From: Mactra quadrangularis
Lineage: Eukaryota; Mollusca; Bivalvia; Venerida; Mactridae
Reading direction: 5' to 3'
NCBI GenBank assembly: GCA_025267735.1
Contig: CM046299.1
Coordinates: forward strand, 38,268,887 to 38,332,886
Length of the DNA stretch: 64,000 nucleotides
Shown here: positions 35,496 through 47,200 of the stretch, one piece after another
How positions within the stretch are numbered: the first letter of the stretch is position 1
How the letters are laid out: every line of letters begins with the position of its first letter
The notes under the pieces: generated by a model
What the model was told of the DNA's origin: nothing
Databases searched by the model: none
What the model saw: the letters and a program-made list of their open reading frames with translations, nothing else
Translations under genes and position numbers: made by a program

Positions 35496-36605
35496 CAATA
35501 CGCAACTCGAATATCTTCTAACAATAGTAACCCGGCGCGAAAAGTTGTTTTTCAACCAAATTACATTGATAAATTTGACAACAAACCTAACGAAATTAAA
35601 CCATTTGGCCTGCGCGTTAAAAACGACTTAGAAATGCTTAATATTAACACCTCCACCGTTCTACAGAACTTTGATGTGAATGTCCCTCCTTGGACCTACA
35701 ACATACCAAACATTAACATTGATTTGTCTAACTTACGTAAATCTAATACCAGCCCAGAGGCCTATAAATCAGAATTCGTTAACATCTTAGAAAAATATAA
35801 AGATTGTACACATTTATTTACTGACGGCTCTAAAGATGGTAACAAAGTTGGTTGCGCTGCATATGGAAATTCTTTTGTTGCAAGAATGCGATTGCCTGAC
35901 CAGGCATCCATATTTACAGCTGAAGTCAAAGCATTAGATCTTGCTTTATCATACATATCAAATAGTATTAATAGTAATTTTATCATTTTTTCAGATTCTC
36001 TCTCTGTATTATTGGCCATAAAAAATCGTAATTCAAACAATATTCTTATTAAAAGTATCGAATTAAAATTGCATGAAATTTTAAAATCTAAAACAGTACA
36101 CCTCTGCTGGATACCAAGCCATATTGGTATACGAGGAAATGAAAAAGTTGATATTTTGGCCAAAGAATCCTTAAACCTTCAACCAGTGAATATCAAATTG
36201 CCAAGCAGTGACTTCAAATGTTCAATAAACACGTTAATTAAATCAAAATGGCAAACGTTGTGGAACAGTGCAATTTTTAATAAATTACGTGACATAAAGC
36301 CAATCCTTATTTCATCTTCGTCAATTATATATTCTAATCGCAGAGATCAAATAGTAATTTCGCGATGTAGAATTGGTCATACTAGATTAACACATTCATA
36401 CCTTCTCAAAAGAGAAGAAGCACCTAAATGCATACCATGTGACGAGCATTTCAATGTAAAACACGTTCTCCTTGACTGTCAGGATCTAAAATACATTCGT
36501 GACAAACATTTTAAAGTAAACTCACTTAAAGAACTTTTTGAGTCTGTACCATCATATGCTATACTTAACTTTTTGAAAGAGATAAATGTTTATAATAAGA
36601 TATAG
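35496..36605 (+). pseudogene. LINE ORF2 C-terminal fragment: RNase H and CCHC-like finger
   Basis: The frame is open from the truncation point (369 codons; first ATG at 35634) to TAG at 36603-36605. The RNase H acidic residues are visible: FTDGSK, TAEVKALDLAL, IFSDSLS and NEKVDILAKES, with WIPSHIGIRGNE before the last. A C-terminal CIPCDEHFNVKHVLLDC finger follows, typical of I-group LINEs with RNase H (Nimb/I-like, by family knowledge). Endonuclease and reverse transcriptase are absent because of 5' truncation, so this is not an independent gene despite its intact frame. Confidence 0.9.
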
Positions 36606-36717
36606 TTTTACATCATTTATATAGTTTGAATTATTAGTATCATTAATAGCTGTCGGCGCGATATGACCTTTTTGTGTTGGTGCGCCGTAAAACACAAACA
36701 AACACAAACAAACAAAC
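35496..36717 (+). mobile_element. 5'-truncated LINE copy with RNase H and ACAAAC tail
   Basis: The body begins right after the left target duplication and ends in an (ACAAACAA)n-like tail before the right one. It holds only the C-terminal part of ORF2 plus a short 3' UTR ending 'gcgcgatatgaccttttt' and 'gttggtgcgccgtaaaac'. The 15-bp duplication and open frame suggest a fairly recent insertion. Confidence 0.92.
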
Positions 36718-36732
36718 ATGTCGGCATAATTA

Positions 36733-38025
36733 TAGAAAGATTCATCGTGCCAAAAATTGGGTCCGTTTATTAAAGTACCTCATATAGAAAATCGCTCTAC
36801 AGCTTAATTATGTAATTTGAAAAAAACTTTATCTATCAACAGTCCTCGTCTTTAACATTCCAATCTATTGTTTTAAGTATTTACCACCTAAATCTACTTT
36901 GAAGCTGAACAAGTAGCACAAACATAATTAAGCGGTAATATCATTTATTGATAAATCTTTTTTTAGGTATTTAATATAGACTAATGTGTATTCTTTTCAA
37001 TCATGGACCCTGTCACTTTTTATAATGGTGCTTTAAGTCAGTATATGACATTAACCAACAACATTAGCTGTGATAAGCTATTGTCCGACAATATTTAATA
37101 TAAAGTACATAACATTACATCAAATAATGATTATACGAAAATTATATAAAGCATACATACAATGTCCTCACACACGAAACAGTCATAATTCATCCGTATT
37201 ATTATTCATTTTTCATAGACAAATAAATAATTAAATGTATTTTTAACATCCACTATAGTCCGTTTTTTTCTCAACTGTCACAGCTTGAATAATTTCACGG
37301 AGACTGAATGCATTGTTTTTGTAATAGCGTTTTTCTTATTATTAAATATATGTTGACTAAAACATATCATACGGCATAAGAAGCTTTACTCGATCATAAT
37401 ACACACTTTCGGAAACTCATGAATGTGTTTCGACGATAATTTTAACTAACGCATTCACCGTGAAAGTATTCAAGTTTTGACTGTTGAGGAAAAACGAACT
37501 ATACATAATTATAATACTATGGTATAGTGCGTACAAAAAAAAATGTGTTCGGGTAAACATTAAAAATAAGACAATCCACTTCAGGGATAGGCAGTATTGA
37601 AAATAAAATGTGTGTAATTATTTTAACAAAATGAGCATGATGGATACCGCCATTTCTTAGTAAGTCATGCTTGTAATGGTAATTTTATTTTCCATTACAC
37701 CAACAAGTATGACAATCGTAAAACATATCACATGTTTATGTTATTGTCATCCTGGGCGTCTTTCGTCGTGGATAAGTTCATTGTATTGTTATTATAAACA
37801 GTGTTTTGTTTTTTTGTTCAAACTATAGTTAAAAGTTAATAGCGAAAAATATATATAAACAAAGTATGTATAGATTATAATGTATTAAAATCAATATGTA
37901 ACCTGTTATTATGTAATGTATATATATATGTATCGCGATGCGATGGTCCGCAGTATTTAAGCGGAAGTTAAGCCTAAAGTTAAATCTGTTATTATGTTAC
38001 ACATATATTAAAAAACCAAATGATT
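36733..38025. other. AT-rich intergenic DNA, nothing recognised
   Basis: No coding signal, tRNA-like box or clear repeat seen. Confidence 0.4.
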
Positions 38026-38038
38026 TCAATCTCGCATA

Positions 38039-38329
38039 TAACCCGGGTCGATAGCGCAGTTGGTAGCGCGCCGGGATTTGGATACTCGTGCCCGAGGGGG
38101 TGCGGGTTCGAATCTCACCCGGGGAGGTTATACCCTTCCATGAAAATTTGACAATAATGTCGATTTTCCTCCATTGATTAGATAATATGGAGAAGTTTCC
38201 GGCCTTGTGGAAGGGTAAGTGAGTACTGGTTATAGACAATGGTCCAGGAAAGCTAGGTTAGGTGCGCTGGACGCCGTGAAATGACCTAAATTGTGTTGAT
38301 ACGGCGTTAAATCCAATAAATAAATAAAA
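38039..38329 (+). repeat. SINE (family B), full length with target duplication
   Basis: Head CCCGGGTCGATAGCGCAGTT, B box GGGTTCGAATC, body 'cctccattgattagata', tail 'ttgatacggcgttaaatcc' plus AATA repeats. TCAATCTCGCATA flanks it at 38026-38038 and 38330-38342. It is the best reference copy in the window for this family. Confidence 0.93.
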
Positions 38330-38939
38330 TCAATCTCGCATAAATATTACAAGTTCTATAAAAGCAGGAAATTATATTTTTCTACACAACATATTACATG
38401 AACAAAAATAAATCAAAGTCAATAAATAAAACGCATTAAAACTAAAAAAGAAAAATTATTGCATATAATATGGACAATCAAACCAAAAAGGAGAAACATG
38501 ACATGACAATCAATGAGGCAAAAGGACAAGATGTAAAAAAATATCATGAAATAAAAAGTAATGATTAACTGCTCATGAAGCGGGAGATGCATCGTCGGCA
38601 ACCGCAGTACTTTCTCCCGTTACACTCCATCTGTACCGTTGATAATTTGACTGGCAAAATCTCGTTTTCATGAATATGCATGAGGCAGGGGAGGCCAATC
38701 TTCTTCCATTGAAATCGCATGTTACAATTTAATACGCTTCAATAACAATGACGTCAAACATCAACGTCATGCATCATTTGATTAAGAAAAAAAATTATAA
38801 GTACACTTAATGGTAAGCCAAACCTAAGATATAGAACGAAATTTTATCGGCTAGTTTTCCGCAGTGGTTTTCTATGGCCGCATAAGCGGAGTAAATGTAT
38901 TGTGGGATAACCGACGGTGTAGGGGATGATGAATTAATT

Positions 38940-39175
38940 TATAGATCAATACGCTAATGGCGCTGTCGGACATGGTGTTTTGATAGAGACTATGCAACCG
39001 ACGGAAAGGATTATTAGCATACTAAACCAGATTAGATATACTTGGCACAATTGCACAAACTGCATCGTCTGCGTGCCAGTCAACGCGTATAGCGAACTAC
39101 TTAATTTGCAGAATGAAATTCCATCCCTATAATTGCGTATGCGTGGTTTCATGTAAGCGTCCGCGTAGATTGAAA
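38940..39175. repeat. Dispersed repeat, copy 1
   Basis: Shares 'cgctaatggcgctg', 'acatg(g/c)(t/g)gttttgat', 'ttgcacaaactgcatc' and 'gtcaacgcg' with 47511-47785. No terminal structure identified. Confidence 0.55.
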
Positions 39176-40189
39176 TGAAAAATTGCTACAGGGCGCCCCT
39201 AAACATGGAGAAAAACCATTGTAAAAACTACACAGAAAACAACAAGTATAAAGCATAATATACATGTAGAGTATAAGTATAAGCATTTCAAAAAATGCTT
39301 GAAATTGCAGTTTAGCCGTGCATGACATCTGTTCATTTGAGTAAAAACATTCAAGAAATAAGTGTCAGCGTTTCAGACCGTTTAATGTCTATTTATAGAA
39401 TACCGGGATTGGCGTTTCCTTTTAAGGATATGTAAAAACATTTGGACGCTTTTGATTCATATGCGGAACCTTCCGGGCTGATGACAATACATTGAATGAA
39501 CAGGTGCTGTCCTGGACATTTTCTAACTGTGCACGTAAAATAAATAGCATTATTATGGTAGAACTTAGCCTTTTTCATGTCTATTTGGTCACTAAGAAAC
39601 TATAATAGATTTATAAGCACACCGCTGTATTCGATTCAAGTACACGTTCTGCCCGAATTCCAGACAGCAAATCGAACGCTCACCGTTATATATTGTTAGA
39701 CTCGCTCGAAAATGGGGGAAAATAAGTATGCTTTTTTGTAATAAATTGCGAGTCTAAAATTAAAATATAAATACTCTTATCAAGGAAACTTTCTCGTAAA
39801 GAAATGACATGTACCAGTAAGCTTCGCATTTTCGGTCTCATATTGCATCATTCCTGAAACTGGCACAGCGTTCATATATTGACAATGGTATTTTCCAGTA
39901 ATAAAAACAGGTAATCCGACAAAAACATGGTGGAGACGAGTCCATTCACGCGGACCTATTTTGACGGCCATTTTCTTATCATGTGACTTAAAATGAATCG
40001 TTTTGATTAACTATGGCATCCAGTGTCGACTACAAAATGCTCAAATCTTGATGGTGTATATATCGCCATTCATGGACGGTAATAATGAAAAGATGGCAAA
40101 TTTTAGAAACATAAGAAAAAAACTACATGTATGATACAGAAACACATTGGGAAGATTAAATTAATGAAATGCAATTGTTTGGATGAGAT

Positions 40190-40400
40190 CTAACGTGGAT
40201 CACTTGGGGTAAAAAACTAGGTCACATAGCCCAATTGTGAAATCCTTGTGAACACTCAAAATTGGTCAGGATTCTTGGCTATGTAATTGTCGGATGAGTT
40301 CAAACATGGATAACCTTGGATGAAAACTAGCTTCCTGGAGCTAAAAATAGAAAATGGTTTCGTTACCACTCATAAGGCTCCATTTTTTATCAAAATATCC
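40190..40400. repeat. Fragment of the 'aactaggtcac' dispersed repeat
   Basis: Units such as 'ggtaaaaaactaggtcaca', 'ccttgtgaacactc' and 'gagctaaaaatagaaaa' match the larger array at 61885-62960. From memory, this family is abundant in bivalve genomes. Confidence 0.65.
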
Positions 40401-40429
40401 AGGAAATTGATCTAAAAGTCTCTCTAATA

Positions 40430-40890
40430 AGGTTTACTAGTGCAATTCTGAAATTTCTATCAATAAATATTACTGCTGTACAGCTAAAAAATTTATTACT
40501 AAAGATTTACTGCTGTACAAATTAAAAATTTGGCAGTTAATGTTCACTGCTATACTGTTGAAATTTCTATTAATATAAAATTACTGCTGTAACAATAAAA
40601 TGTCTTGCAAAAAAGGTTTACTGGTGCAATGCTGAAAGTTCTATCAAAAATGTTAACTGCTGTACAGCTTAAATTTCTATCAATCAATGTTAATTGCTGT
40701 ACTGCTGAAATTTCTATCAATGAATGTTGAATGCTTTACACATGAAATTTAGAGCAGTAAAGGTTTATTGTGGCACCGCTGAAATTTTAAGCAGAAAAGT
40801 TTACTTTTTAATGCTAAAATTTTACGAATCAATGTTTACTGTTGCACTGCTGAAATATTAAGCAGTAAAGGTTTACGACTGTATATCCTA
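40430..40890. repeat. Degenerate minisatellite in the receptor B 3' region
   Basis: About ten degenerate ~38-46-bp units around 'ttactgctgtacagctgaaatttctatcaa'. It begins about 90 bp downstream of the receptor B stop and probably lies partly in the 3' UTR. Confidence 0.75.
40764..40769 (-). terminator. Possible poly(A) signal of receptor B
   Basis: AATAAA on the minus strand about 210 bp after the stop codon. It lies inside the minisatellite, so it could be chance. Confidence 0.35.
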
Positions 40891-40979
40891 AGTTTAAATT
40901 GTGCTGATGTCTTCGCGTGCACATGGTTTTATCGTAAAATTTGTTTGTGATGACAATTAACTGATAGCTAGAGGAGTTC

Positions 40980-41237
40980 TTAATCATTAACACATAGGTG
41001 TCCACCAACATATACATGAGACTGTTCTTCATTGACATAAATGTGTTTGTCTTCTTGTTCAATAGATGTACTGTTTTCTTCATCTGAAACTTCTACTGTT
41101 GGAGCAGCTGATTTACCAAACTCGACTTCGGTGTATTCAACTTCGGACTCACGATTTGCTAAAATATGTTTAGAAGCCTCGGGGTTGTTACCAAATACTA
41201 GATCAGCATACTCAAGTTGGCGTTGATTGTCAGGTCC
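40980..41237 (-). CDS. Receptor B exon 10: ITIM-bearing tail
   Basis: Acceptor 'ctgttttacag', phase 0, stop TAA at 40980-40982. Carries LEYADLVF, VEYTEVEF, HIYVNE and HVYVGG within 86 codons including the stop. Confidence 0.85.
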   Translation of the reverse strand, partial: GPDNQRQLEYADLVFGNNPEASKHILANRESEVEYTEVEFGKSAAPTVEVSDEENSTSIEQEDKHIYVNEEQSHVYVGGHLCVND

Positions 41238-44200
41238 CTGTAAAACAGATGTATCAGTTTGAAACCATGCATGATGGCTTCAGCTGTACTAGTGCGTCGG
41301 ACTACGGTCGACTTCCTTAGTCGGTAGTACGCCACTCCTCTGAGGGGTCGTGGGTTCGATTCCCAGGTGGTGTTTGGTCGTAAAAATAATCTACGACCAC
41401 TATCCTCCTACTACTGATTCTAAATCATGTAAGGCACTTGTCAGTCACTGACGACTGTATGCACCTAGATACTGTAGATAAAGGGATTCTATATAACAGG
41501 GATTTGTAACGAAGTGCTTTTTTAATTTGCTCAGTCGTCACTGTCTATAAATGGCTGAAGCATGCTGTAAAAACTATTCCAGAGTTTAAAAATTTGATTT
41601 ATGTTTTTGAACATGCCTTCCATGCAACTTGTGAATGTTTCTTAAGTTTTTGACAAAAAGTGTCGCAATTATGACCGAAAATATGACTTTAGGTGATGTA
41701 AAATGGGGCTATAAATGGCAGATCGGCGGGAAAATGCATTATTTTGTGAAACAGTCTGTGAGTGTATTTTACCTCAAAATCATCTAGAAACACATTTTCC
41801 CTAGCATTTATGTCAATTTGAATGGTACTGGTACGAAATTTCATGTAAATATCTTTATTTAAACTTGTTTTCCGTATTGGCCGAAATAAAAGCGACGACG
41901 GTGAAATTTGATGAAAATCTATAACATTTACCTATCGTTACAAATCCCTGTTATATAAAATCCCTGGTACAGTGTAGTTTGAAATGGTGTCTTTGCAAAG
42001 AAATCCTTGATTTTATGGAATTGTCTCGAATGTGATTTAGAATAAAGATTATCAACAAACACATACATGTAATTACTTAAAATTTAGGTTGCAATGTACT
42101 AGAAAATGTCATGTTATATCTTTGATAACTTAGTTACCAGTAATATACATGTAGCTACTAAAGTGAAATGTTAGGACTACTATGTACGTGATTGCTATTT
42201 CCACTGATATAAATCCTTGAGATAGGAGAAACATTACAGCTTTGGAGGTTTTTGCAGTGACTTTTTCAAGATGTTTTGGGTTCGAAATCGGGTCTACTTC
42301 CCCTACCAAATGTCCTTAAAAGTTTGTGCCATTTATTTCATTTTTTGACAATTTCAAAAATGTTGTTGAGAAATTTCATATGCGTAAACTGTTTCAATAG
42401 TTGAATTTTCAGGTTAAAATAATAATAATAATATTTATTTGGCATAGTGTACACATAGCATAATTACATTAACATATATCACAGCATGTTGTAATTAACC
42501 ATGAGACGCAAATATTCCTTTAAGAAAGTTGCTCAGTTAGTGGAAATTATCGGAAGTATTGAAAACGAAGAAAATGAAACTCCCCAATATCCTTTTTGTC
42601 GCTTTTTACCCCGTAAATTAGGCCCTGAAAAGTTTCCCCTGAAGTTGAACATATAAACATGCTGTTTTGATAATGTTATGAGGTTACATGGTCAATAACA
42701 TGTTCCCACAAGTTAAGAAAGTTTTTTTCCCAACTTGTTCCCACATTTAATGTGATATTTTCTAATCGTACGCAAAAGCTAGGAGAGGTGATTTTTTTTC
42801 TAATCGTTCCCACAAGTTAGGAGAGTTGGTACTTTTTCTAACTTGTTCCCACAACTTACGAGAGGGTATAATTTTTTATTACCTCTCGTAAGTTGTGGGT
42901 ACGAGTTAGAAAATCCAACTCTCTTAGCTGGTGGGAACAAGTTAGAAAAACATCACCTCTGGTAAGTTGTGGGAGAGAGTTAGAAAATATATCGACCATG
43001 TCACCTCCATGCTTCCGTAGTAATACGGTGTTAGGTACCTCATTTCTCGGAGGCGGCTCTTGTTGATCACCAATCTCATTATTTACATCATTAAGAGGTA
43101 TATCATTTTCTTTTGCTTAAAAGTAAAACATACTATGATGAACAAAAACTTTGATAAAATTATATACAAATGTACATATACACAATCATAAATGAATTCC
43201 CGCGATCCGGTACATTGGCGACAGGCATGGTCCCGAAGCAAACACACTTTATATAATTTTAAATATGTAAAGTGTTTTTACTTCGGGACCGCGCCGGCCG
43301 TCTGTGATCCGGTACTTCTTCGTACCGAACCATAAGCAGGGTATAAAGCAATCCTTGTTTTTCATCAAACTCTTCTTTGTAGCCAAAACATAGAAAACAG
43401 CCAATTGAAATATAATAACTATTGCATTTCTGTATACAAGAATTCCCCGTTAGACTGTAATTGTTTATTCTGAATCCCCTGCACAAATTATTTTTGAAAA
43501 AAACCTAGCATACAGTTCGATTCATTATTTTGTGCGAAGAATATGAAGCCAATAATGGCACTAAATATTTTTTTATATGCGTAATATGTATAAAATAATA
43601 AGCGGCATACCTTTCGTGTTTCTACACTTGCATGCAATAACAATTGTTACGACGATAATCAGCACAACTCCACCTGCTATCGAAGCAAGTATTTCAATCG
43701 GAAGTGGCCAGAAGCTTTTAGAACTCTCTTCATTTCCCGGTACACTTTCTTGATCATCCGATGTCGTGTCTATAATAGAACATAAATATTATTAAAATGC
43801 AATCATCATTACTTTAATCGTTCCAATATCAGGCATTCTACGTAGAACACTATGTATTAATAAGGTAAGATTTGGTTTTGTTTGACCTGGTACTGTAAAA
43901 CTCTTTGCATCTTATAAACAGTCAAATAAGTGCAAGCGAGTTTTGTGAGTGATAGATCATACGATATATGCGTATATAGGCAAACTAATTCTGTCACTAC
44001 TTGAGATGCAAAGCAGTCTTTTCAAAACACTTTGATAACCGTATTCGAAGCTAGAAAATTTAATTTGTTGAATTTGGTCGAGATTGACAAATTGCGTTCA
44101 GCCTTATGCAAGTTCATTACTAATATCTTTATATTGAATATTATTATAACATAATATAACTTTATATAATTAATTGTACAAAATGGTCTTAACTTCTTAA

Positions 44201-47200
44201 TGCAATGGTAGTTTGAAAATAATACCCATGAAGTTTTTATTTATTGAACTTTATATTGCATAACTTAATACATTTCATCTAAACAGCTGATAAAGGCACC
44301 CGGCTAGCTCAGAATGTGTCACACAAATCTACTGACCAAGGAGTTGTGGGTTCGATTCCCAGCAGGAATACTGTCGTGCAGTTAGGTCATGAAATAATTT
44401 CTACGGCCATTCTCGCTCTTACCACTGATAGACTGTTAACTGCTGAATCCAGAGAATAAGTGAGTAGGTTGACTGACCAATGTGATAATTTCATCCATAC
44501 AATATGTTGCTATGACGTTGAAACCAAATAAAATGATTACTTGTACTTCGGACGAGCAGGTTCACATTCCGCATTCACAAATTATTAGAAAATGTAATGT
44601 TTATCATAATAACACCACATCCCTTGTTTTAAAATTGAATTAATCTATGATAATTACCCCTTATATTGATGGTTAATGTTTCATTGTAACATCCGAAGTT
44701 ATTGCAAGCTTGACAATAGAATTGAAGAATGTCCAAGGAGGTGTTGGCATGGAACTTCATCGTACAGGTGTTCGTTTTGTCGGTAATGTCGGGTGGAGGA
44801 TGAAGAACACTAAATGCAGGAGGATCATATGGCGCAGTGGTGTCTTCAGTGCAATTGACTTGTGTATTGTTTTCATTATACCACGAGATAGTTGCTGGAG
44901 GGTTGTTGATACTTGAACAGGTAATACCAATAGTATCACCCCTCTTGACATAAACTTCTCTAGATGTGTTGAATTCGAGTTGTCCTGGACGTTCTGACCA
45001 ACATGAAAAACAGATGGTACAAAATTACATTACATTATTTGCTACATATTTTTAAGTTGATAAGGTGGATATAATTATTGTTGCTTTTGAATTGGATTCA
45101 ACCCAACAAGAAGCTGGCTATACAATCATTATCAGTCCAATGTCATAACCAATCGGCCATGCTTGTTCATGAGTGAGTAAAAAAGCGAGTCCTCTTCTTA
45201 CGTATATATACTCGGCGACCGAACTGCACCGATGGTATATTTATTTGAATATGCCAAGTATATCAATTAAATGTGAAAAGACGAACAAGAGTTTACGTGG
45301 CAACGATCAGTACCATCAATTTGTATCAATTATACAAGGAAAACAGTTGTAAGACATGCTTTAATTACCACGTTAATGATTTAAGCAATATAAATTCAGA
45401 TGACGCTATGTTACATTGCCATATTATATGGACTTGTATTCCATTGGACTCAGTACATATATTTTTTTAAAAATACAGATCTAAAAAAACAACGGGGACA
45501 TAAATGCATCTAAGACATCTAACCGTTATGACCCTCATACAAAATGGCGACGTCACCAACACTACTGGAAAATAAACTCTAAGCATAAAGATACTCATGC
45601 GCCAAGTTTTATCATAGATGGTTTGTATGTTAACTTTCATCCGGTTTCTGACCAATAAAACCGATCAATAAATCCAAAGAAAATCAGCACAAAGGTATCT
45701 TCATTTTACTATAATAACTTACGTGGCAGACGAAATGACAAACTTTCTCTGGGCAATTTTTTAAACCTGTCTTCACATTTCGGTATGCAAGTAACAACGC
45801 CAGTTTTAACTTCCATTGTCATTCTTATAAAGACACCAAATGTTTTGTTTTCTTCAGCGTTAGTATTGTCAACAATATGGCTGACAACTTCACCATTCGT
45901 TTCCCATGTGACGTCACATTTTGGATAAGAATGCGTCATTAAACATCTGGCTCTCAGGAGATAGTATGTGTTGTTTTCTATGCTCGTGTTATCTATGTAT
46001 AGGGAAACATTATCCGGCGGATCTGTAAGGACAGAATAATATGGACTTATTTATACCAATCTGATTAAAACCCGATCTAATATTTTCTGCTCGTCTACTC
46101 GTTTTACAGGATATATGTTTATGGACATTGTATTTATACAAATGTAATATGAATAGATCTGAAAGTAATTACGTTTTGTACCACATTTGATTGCCTACAA
46201 ATGTCACAAAAAAAGGAACTTAGTCATTATAACGTGCTACCTAGATTGAAACAACGAGATTTCAGTCGTTTAACCAGATTTTTGTATGGACAAATTTAAA
46301 ATTACACTTTTTCATTGTCAGAGGGAGATCATAACTTTTTTTATAAACCGGTTTTTTAAATAACTTAGCAACAGAGTGTTGTTCAATAAGACCAATCCAT
46401 GAAAAATGATTAACATGTTGTAATGAATGAAAGATAGCAAGTTTTGTAATTATTTCAAAAGGTTTACAAAAGTATCATTGATTGTAACTTGGCAAAATAC
46501 GGGAAGTTCTACTTTCAATTTTCTTTCCTCATAGTACAACTTAATCGACGTCATACAAAGCTGTGTTGGAGCGATTTCATGGCGTTTCATTTATAACTTC
46601 TTGCTGCAATTTGGGGTGGCCGGAAAATGATCATAACTTTCTTATATCTGATCGAATTATGTTTTATGTACTTTTAAATTTAAAAACTTTAAAAACTTTT
46701 AAAAACTCTTACTTACAGTGAAACTTGGCAGTCTCATTTTTTGAACAAATTGTGTGGGAATCCCCTTCAAATCTAAAATTATATTCACAGCATTGTACTT
46801 GTTTTTGATTCCAATGACGATGGAACTCCGTCAGTGTTATGTAGCTGTTGTATGACTTAGATGTAATGTTGTACTCGTCAATATGTTTTACATTTTCAAT
46901 TTTCATATTATCAATCCATAGACTTATGTTTTCTGCAGGCGGTCGTCTATCTTCTACCATACATTTAATATCAATCGTTTCACCTAGTAACGGTGCGACT
47001 TTGTGTACTATAACATAAGAGTGTTGAATGTCATTTTGAAAGCATGTTTTTTTTTGACAATTAAATATGCCAATTACTACATAACTAGAAGGTACAGAAG
47101 GACGGAGGTGACATGGTCGAAACTTTCTAACTTGTTCCCACAACTAACATGATGTGATATTTTTTTTAAACTCGTTCCCACAAGTAAGGAGTTACGCTAT

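Noticed and set aside
35762..36163. 133-codon minus-strand frame
   Set aside because: It is the shadow of the RNase H coding strand of the LINE.
44710..44951. Plus- and minus-strand short frames over receptor B D6
   Set aside because: The supported reading is the phase 1-1 Ig exon on the minus strand; the others are frame shadows.
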